From Nitrososphaerota archaeon (GTDB lineage: Archaea; Thermoproteota; Nitrososphaeria; Nitrososphaerales; Gagatemarchaeaceae), in assembly GCA_029785195.1 (NCBI GenBank), contig JAFMAD010000002.1:1-64000 (forward strand): DNA of 64,000 nucleotides, read 5' to 3'. A program made the translations under genes and the position numbers. Under the pieces are notes generated by a model, which saw only the letters and a program-made list of their open reading frames with translations, was not told the origin of the DNA and did not search any database. Positions 59,032 to 64,000 of this stretch are shown one piece after another; the first letter of the stretch is position 1, and every line of letters begins with the position of its first letter.

Positions 59032-59997
59032 TCAACCAGACGTGAGCATGTATGACTTTACTTTGTCCTTATCCAAGTCGCATAGGAGACCCTTCAATAT
59101 GCCTGAGTTGTATTCACTTCCCGGATTGAAGCAGACTGTCCGACCAATTTTGACCATCCCTCGTGATTCGTGAATGTGACCATGAATACCGGCGAGAGGC
59201 TGATATTTCTCGATACTTGCTCGGACTGCAGTGCTACCTGCCGACGTCATGACTATGCTGCCTCCAGAGATGACTGGCTTCAATGTCTCATCCAGCTTCG
59301 GAGCTTGGTCGATTACGGTATTGATAGGAGGAACGTGGAGGTTGAACAGCGCCGTCTTCATGTCCTTAATCTGAGACGCCATCTTGTCTATCTTCTGCTG
59401 CAGGACTTCCTCGTCAACTTCCCTTGGGCTGTTCCATGGGGTATGGTTGGCGTATCCCAGCGTAATCATCTCGTGCTCACCATCAATATCCACTGTCTTT
59501 TCCTCGGGGTTTATCACATAGGTCGCTGAGTCAAGGGCCTCGTCGATTTCGAAGAAATCATCGTTGCCTGGTGAGACGTAACACTTGATGCCCGTACCCT
59601 TCAACCTCTCCTCGGCCAACCTCATCCAACCTTCTATGCTTTCCTTCATCAGCTTTTTGAATAACTGATTAACAAGTTCCGGTTTTGCGGACAACTCCTC
59701 AACATCTTTCGGCTCCGACAAGTATGGATAGAAACCAGAGTCCTTGATGTTCTTGACTACATCGGCCAGTTGCTCAGGCGACTTTACCACATACGCCGTC
59801 CCACCAAATTCACTCTTGTAGTTACCATCGGGTTGCTTAACCACTGGGACAATCATCTTTCCAGTGATGTCACCACCGAGTATGAGTATGCTCGCGTTGT
59901 AGAACTTTCCTGCATTTACGAACTTGCGGAAGCACCTGTCCGATCCGTGGACGTCCGTTACGAAGAACAGTCTTGTTTTGACCAATGCCTGACTCAC
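59032..59997 (-). CDS. calcineurin-like metallophosphoesterase
   Basis: A 321-aa hydrolase with metal motifs FFVTDVHGSDRCF, ILILGGDITGK, YVSPGNDDFFEI (GNDD in place of GNHD) and GIHGHIHESRG. FFxTDxHGS and the spacing resemble the Rv0805/YfcE-like groups, but the substrate is unknown. Interposed DVEELSAKPELVNQLFKKLMKES is a helical insertion. The C-terminus has NPGSEYNSGIL. The start is ATG; no operon partner is obvious. Confidence 0.85.
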   Translation of the reverse strand: MSQALVKTRLFFVTDVHGSDRCFRKFVNAGKFYNASILILGGDITGKMIVPVVKQPDGNYKSEFGGTAYVVKSPEQLADVVKNIKDSGFYPYLSEPKDVEELSAKPELVNQLFKKLMKESIEGWMRLAEERLKGTGIKCYVSPGNDDFFEIDEALDSATYVINPEEKTVDIDGEHEMITLGYANHTPWNSPREVDEEVLQQKIDKMASQIKDMKTALFNLHVPPINTVIDQAPKLDETLKPVISGGSIVMTSAGSTAVRASIEKYQPLAGIHGHIHESRGMVKIGRTVCFNPGSEYNSGILKGLLCDLDKDKVKSYMLTSG

Positions 59998-60017
59998 CAG
60001 CTGGAGGTTTTAAAACC

Positions 60018-60884
60018 TCACGTGCCCCGCGTTCCGTTTTCGGTAGAGACGCGCGAATCCACCACTTCCTTGTCTGCTTCTGGAAGCTCATACCATTGTA
60101 CGCGCTCTCCGACTCTGGCTCGCATCTTCCACCCTGTGCTCTTGGGCGCATCCTCTATCATCTTCCTGAGTTTGTTGACTCGTTCAGTCACTAGAGCCTT
60201 CTCGGGGTCGGAGAGCTCGAACTCATTGACTACTTTGAGGACTCTGTCCAGATTCATCGTGAGTGTCTTATACAACCCCCATTCGCCGCCGCACAGCTTA
60301 GCAAGATATGCACCATTGATTGCCTCCGGAACATCGCCGCTGCTCACGTCGTGGTCAACGAACATGCTCACAATGTCCTTCAGGTCCTTTTGATTGATTT
60401 CGACTATCTGTAGCTTCGTCGCCAGCATGTCGGCCAAGGAAATCGTATACTGATCAATCTCAAGACGGTCCTTGAAGTTGAACTTGTGGCACATCTCGAA
60501 GACATCTAGGAAAATATCCACACGCCTTTGATGTTCAATATCGTTGAAAATCAAGCGTCGGTAACCCTGCATAGCGTTGAACCTGTCCCTCGGTACATAG
60601 CCAAGTTCCACGAACAACTGCTTGATTTCCTTCGATTGTTTTGCATGGCCCATGAAGTCCACATCGACATAGTTTCTCTGAAGGCTCCTGTGTTTGGCTG
60701 AAGGACACCTAAAGAAGAACGACACCCCTCCGAACAGCCTGAGCGTTATCTTTCTTTGCTGAGCGACCTCGATTATCCTTTTAGCCTCATCAGTAGGGCT
60801 CTCAAGAATGGACATCGGTCGGCTGTTGCCCGTTCCGTTTTCTTTTAACCTTTTGTAGGCACCATCATGGTAATCACGCTCCAT
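60018..60884 (-). CDS. nucleotidyltransferase-fold protein (288 aa)
   Basis: Resembles the nucleotidyltransferase family of AbiEii/toxin-like proteins: ITLRLFGGVSFFF (place of the hG[GS] motif), YVDVDFMGHAKQS (first acidic pair), RVDIFLDVFEMCH (third acidic position) and helical C-terminal half (ISLADMLATKLQIVEINQKDLKDIVSMFVDHDV). Acidic residues needed for catalysis are all present. The internal ATG 60884 was chosen because the longer frame overlaps the aldo/keto reductase start. No antitoxin-like partner is adjacent; function unknown. Confidence 0.75.
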   Translation of the reverse strand: MERDYHDGAYKRLKENGTGNSRPMSILESPTDEAKRIIEVAQQRKITLRLFGGVSFFFRCPSAKHRSLQRNYVDVDFMGHAKQSKEIKQLFVELGYVPRDRFNAMQGYRRLIFNDIEHQRRVDIFLDVFEMCHKFNFKDRLEIDQYTISLADMLATKLQIVEINQKDLKDIVSMFVDHDVSSGDVPEAINGAYLAKLCGGEWGLYKTLTMNLDRVLKVVNEFELSDPEKALVTERVNKLRKMIEDAPKSTGWKMRARVGERVQWYELPEADKEVVDSRVSTENGTRGT

Positions 60885-60921
60885 CAGATAGAATAAAACG
60901 GGGGTACGCGCCTGTGGCGCT

Positions 60922-61731
60922 GTGGACCGCAGGCCGCTCGGGCGCACGGGAGAGAGGATCTCTGTCATAGGCATGGGCACCTATGCCCTCGGAAACTCGA
61001 CCGGGGATAAGCGCAGGGGCGAGATTGTGGCGCTCCAGAGGGGTATAGAGCTCGGGATGACTTTTATCGATACTGCCGAGGTCTACGGGCACGGCAGGTC
61101 GGAGACGCTCGTAGGAGAGGCAATCGCTCAGTCGAGGGAAAGCGTGTTCCTTGCCACCAAGGTTGCTCCGGAGCATTTCGGCTACGACGACGTAATCCAG
61201 TCGTGCGAGGCTAGCATACAGAGGTTGAGAGTGAAGTTCGTCGACCTCTACCAACTCCACTGGCCTAATCAACGGATTCCGATACGTGAAACGATGAAGG
61301 CGATGGAAGAACTGGTGGCAACGGGTAAGACGAGATACATAGGTGTGAGCAACTTCTCCGTAGAACAGACCATGCAGGCACAAGAGTCTCTACCGCGCAG
61401 CGAACTCGTTTCCAATCAGGTAAGATACAGTCTTACCTCACGTTCGATAGAGGCCGACATCTTACCATTCTGTGAACGTGAGAAACTTACTGTAATCGCG
61501 TATAGTCCTCTTGACACTGGAAGCATCCCTGCCAGCAGGATTCCGAAGGAAATCACAGAGAAGTACGAGATGACGCCCGCCCAGATTATGCTGAACTGGG
61601 TAACCTATCCGGAACCCGTGGTCACAATTCCTAAAGCTGGTCAGATTTCACACATAGAAGAGAACGCCGCCGCAGTCAACACTAGGTTATCCCGGATTGA
61701 CTACCAAACCCTCTCGAAGAGATTCGAATAG
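60922..61731 (+). CDS. aldo/keto reductase
   Basis: NADPH-dependent oxidoreductase of 269 aa, TIM barrel. The catalytic tetrad can be read in FIDTAEVYGHGRSE (Asp, Tyr), FLATKVAPEHFG (Lys) and DLYQLHWPN (His). VIAYSPLDTGSI and VVTIPKAGQISHIEENAAAV form the cofactor-binding end. Substrate unknown. GTG start. It converges with valS (1 bp gap). Confidence 0.9.
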   Translation: MDRRPLGRTGERISVIGMGTYALGNSTGDKRRGEIVALQRGIELGMTFIDTAEVYGHGRSETLVGEAIAQSRESVFLATKVAPEHFGYDDVIQSCEASIQRLRVKFVDLYQLHWPNQRIPIRETMKAMEELVATGKTRYIGVSNFSVEQTMQAQESLPRSELVSNQVRYSLTSRSIEADILPFCEREKLTVIAYSPLDTGSIPASRIPKEITEKYEMTPAQIMLNWVTYPEPVVTIPKAGQISHIEENAAAVNTRLSRIDYQTLSKRFE

Positions 61732-61732
61732 C

Positions 61733-64000
61733 TTAGCTCGTGATGTGATGCATCCGGACCAGGTCCGGGAGGTACGGATTGAGCTTCCTTGGAACGTCGA
61801 CTTGGATGGGTTCCTTCAAGGCTAGTCCCTTATCCCTTTTCGCCTTCCACACTCGCATATTGAATTCTATCAGAGTCTGCGTGACCGAGGGAGCAACCTT
61901 GTGACCCGTAGCTTTCGGGAAAAGCTCCAGATGGATCGCGGTCGTGCCATACAGCCTGCGCCACACATAATCCGTAACGTGGGGGACTATCGGCGCTAAG
62001 AGCAATAGGATGCTCCTCATCACACGATGGAGTGTGTAACGAGCAGCGTCCCTGTCGGCCTCGCTGTTGGTGTCTCCGTAGGCTCTACCCTTCACCATCT
62101 CGATGTAATGTGCCGCGAAGATGTTCCAAAGGAATTCTCTTATTTTCGTGCTCGGAACGAACATGTTGAAATCCTCGTAACCATCAATGCATTCAGAGGT
62201 TAGCTTGTTCAGTTCGGCTAATATCCACTTGTCTGTCTGCGTGAGCGTCGCCGATCTGGGCTCGGGGAAGGACCCAATGAAGCGGGCCGTGTTCCAAAGT
62301 TTCGTGAGAAACTTGCCAGCACCTGCTATTCTATCCTCACTCAGCCTGAAGTCGTACCCAAGGTTGGCTTCTGAGGCCCCCCAGAAACGGAAATTATCGG
62401 TCCCATACTTCTGAAGCAGCGGCTCCGGGTCTACGAAGTTACCCAAGCTCTTCCGCATAGCACGTCCCTGTGCATCTTGACCCAGACCGCCTATCCAGGC
62501 GTGCTTGAACGGCGTCTTACCGGTCAGCAGGTAGCATCTAAGCAGAGAGTAGTAGAGCCATGTCCTAACGATATCCTTCCCCTGTGTCCTTATCGTCGCT
62601 GGGTAAGTGGCACGAAAGAACTTCATGTTCCTTAACCGCTTGGTCACGTACAGAGCTGAAATACTCGAATCCATCCAGGTGTCAAAGGTCTTCGTCTCCC
62701 CGACGAACTTCGAGTTTCCGCACTTCTTACACTTCTTAAAAGGAGCAGGGTCTCTCCATGGTCTGTAGTACCTACCGGGTTTGGGCAGATGAGGTTCGCT
62801 GCACTTGCTGCAGTACCAGATTGGAATCTCGGTGGCGTAGTATCTTCTTCGGGAGATGGGATAATCTGTAGTCAGCGAGTTCATCCAGTTGGTCAGAATC
62901 TGTCTGTGAATCTCAGGATGGAAAACCATCTCCTTGGCCAGCTTCCTAAGTTTTGGAAGGAACTCGAGCTGCTTGAGATAGAATTCTTCCATCGGTATTA
63001 TCTCGATGGCCGTATGACTCCGTTCACACAACGGCGTCCTGTGCTGAATCTGCTCCACCTTCACGGCTATCTTCTGCTCCTGAAGGTCTTGGATTATCTG
63101 CGAGCGAGCGTCCTTGATGACCATGCCTGCGTATTTGCCCGCTGACTGAGTCATCTTACCGTCAATGTCTATCGCTACTATCTCCTTCAGCCTAAATTCC
63201 CTGAAGAGCTGGACATCATGGTAATCACCATAGCTGCATATCATCACTGCCCCAGTACCGAACGCCATGTCGACACTCTTATGCGCCACGACCGGGACTT
63301 CCCTACCGAATATTGGTACCACTACATCTTTACCGACTATGGTCTTGTATCTGTCGTCGTCCGGATGGACTACCACCATTTGACAGGCCTCCAGAAGTTC
63401 TGGTCTAGTCGTCGCGACAAGCAATTCTTCGTCACCTTCTTTCAGCTTGAATCTGATGGTGACAAGATAGGTTGGAAGCTCCTCGTACTCTATCTCTGCA
63501 TCAGCGATTGTTGTACCACAGTCGGTACAGTAGTTGTTCGGTCTGTTCGCGATGTAGACCAACCCCTTGTTCCAGAGCTCTATGAATGACCATTGGGTCA
63601 GTTTCCTGTAATCTTCGGAATCTGTCCTGTACCTGTTCTCAAAATCCCCAGATATTCCCATTCTTCTCAGTAACTCGAGCATGTAGGCTTCGATATCATC
63701 GAGCGCATGCTTGCAGAGGGCAATGAACTCATCGCGTGGGGTCTTTCTAAGTTGTATCCTGTACTTGCGTTCAGTGGCAATCTCGACGGGAAGCCCGTTC
63801 CTGTCTATCCCGACCGGATATAGAACATTGAAGTTCCTCATGCGAGCTGAACGCGCTACCATGTCAATTTGGGAATACTGCGTGAGCGCACCGGGGTGCC
63901 AGGGCTTCCCTGAGGGATACGGTGGAGGCGTGTCTATCACGAAGTTACGCTTTTTGTTGCTATTTGGTTGAAAAACGAAGTCATTCTCTGATTCCCAGAT
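61733..64000 (-). CDS. valS: valyl-tRNA synthetase, 5' part beyond the window
   Basis: Class I synthetase. The visible 755 residues run from just before the Rossmann core (IDTPPPYPSGKPWHPGALTQYSQIDMVARSARM, with HPGA at the HIGH position) through the editing domain (LLVATTRPELLEACQMVVVHP, AFGTGAVMICSYGD) to the catalytic RAMRKSLGNFVDPEPL, where KMSKS reads AMRKS. The anticodon-binding domain and C-terminus are complete to the stop at 61733. GIDRNGLPVE supports valine specificity. The frame continues through the window edge with no stop, so the N-terminus is missing. Confidence 0.92.
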   Translation of the reverse strand: MWESENDFVFQPNSNKKRNFVIDTPPPYPSGKPWHPGALTQYSQIDMVARSARMRNFNVLYPVGIDRNGLPVEIATERKYRIQLRKTPRDEFIALCKHALDDIEAYMLELLRRMGISGDFENRYRTDSEDYRKLTQWSFIELWNKGLVYIANRPNNYCTDCGTTIADAEIEYEELPTYLVTIRFKLKEGDEELLVATTRPELLEACQMVVVHPDDDRYKTIVGKDVVVPIFGREVPVVAHKSVDMAFGTGAVMICSYGDYHDVQLFREFRLKEIVAIDIDGKMTQSAGKYAGMVIKDARSQIIQDLQEQKIAVKVEQIQHRTPLCERSHTAIEIIPMEEFYLKQLEFLPKLRKLAKEMVFHPEIHRQILTNWMNSLTTDYPISRRRYYATEIPIWYCSKCSEPHLPKPGRYYRPWRDPAPFKKCKKCGNSKFVGETKTFDTWMDSSISALYVTKRLRNMKFFRATYPATIRTQGKDIVRTWLYYSLLRCYLLTGKTPFKHAWIGGLGQDAQGRAMRKSLGNFVDPEPLLQKYGTDNFRFWGASEANLGYDFRLSEDRIAGAGKFLTKLWNTARFIGSFPEPRSATLTQTDKWILAELNKLTSECIDGYEDFNMFVPSTKIREFLWNIFAAHYIEMVKGRAYGDTNSEADRDAARYTLHRVMRSILLLLAPIVPHVTDYVWRRLYGTTAIHLELFPKATGHKVAPSVTQTLIEFNMRVWKAKRDKGLALKEPIQVDVPRKLNPYLPDLVRMHHITS

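Noticed and set aside
1-64000. CRISPR arrays, rRNA genes, inteins, reverse gyrase
   Set aside because: Looked for and not seen: no regularly spaced repeats, no rRNA signature sequences, DP2 and other large proteins uninterrupted, and the topoisomerase lacks a helicase module.

Overview
The window is archaeal chromosome, most likely from the TACK group and probably the Thaumarchaeota/Nitrososphaeria or a close relative. This rests on the gene set: both subunits of the D-family DNA polymerase (DP1, DP2), PCNA, PriS, Gins51, Orc1/Cdc6, Alba, an RPA-type ssDNA-binding protein, Sec61-beta beside a DUF2070 protein, ribosomal proteins L10e, L21e, L44e and S27e, RNA polymerase subunits F and L, exosome Csl4, diphthamide genes, AglB and GGGP synthase. 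TATA boxes about 25 bp upstream of near-leaderless starts, many TTG/GTG starts, and tRNA genes with introns at non-canonical positions fit the same assignment. No rRNA, CRISPR array or complete mobile element was found.

Layout. 0-2.7 kb: a visibly GC-richer accessory segment with a tyrosine recombinase, a small zinc ribbon and one unknown protein. 2.7-5.5 kb: NAD salvage (pncB-pncA) divergent from a NadE-like protein that has lost its ATP-binding motifs, then tRNA-Ala. 5.5-21.3 kb: a dense information-processing block: Nob1, aIF5A, a candidate C/D box sRNA, Dph6, SRP54, Pus10, L21e, RpoF, DUF655, KsgA/Dim1, TrmJ, a THUMP-type tRNA methyltransferase, L10e, Dph2, Csl4, RpoL, TFS, Gins51-PriS-PCNA, L44e-S27e-aIF2alpha-Nop10. 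21.3-28.4 kb: AglB, GcvH-GcvT, CofE, a type IA topoisomerase. 28.4-36 kb: small unknown proteins, a RuvC-like protein, an XPD-type helicase, HD phosphohydrolase plus thymidylate kinase, DUF2070 and Sec61-beta. 36-42.6 kb: GlyA, PolD large subunit, AbrB-like and RHH-like ORFs, GGGP synthase, Elf1. 42.7-47 kb: a less conserved stretch with three unknown putative DNA-binding proteins, a 560-bp non-coding region carrying a three-copy motif, a PHP phosphoesterase and an anion permease. 47-64 kb: Orc1, PolD small subunit, phosphohexomutase, ThyX, stress and Fe-S genes, coiled-coil proteins, RPA, Alba, a Y-family polymerase with a SWIM protein, six tRNA genes, metallophosphoesterase, nucleotidyltransferase, aldo/keto reductase and the 3' part of valS.

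The genes combine into replication (Orc1, PolD, PCNA, PriS, Gins51, RPA), repair (XPD, Y-family polymerase, SWIM protein, RuvC-like), nucleotide supply (ThyX, Tmk, HD hydrolase), translation/RNA modification and one-carbon metabolism (GlyA, GcvH, GcvT, ThyX). The most striking feature is tRNA architecture: four of seven tRNA genes are interrupted, by eight inferred introns in total. tRNA-Ser(CGA) and tRNA-Met(CAT) each appear to carry three, including one in the T-loop, and tRNA-Thr(TGT) carries one in the D-loop. All intron calls come from manual folding and need a covariance-model or RNA-level check.
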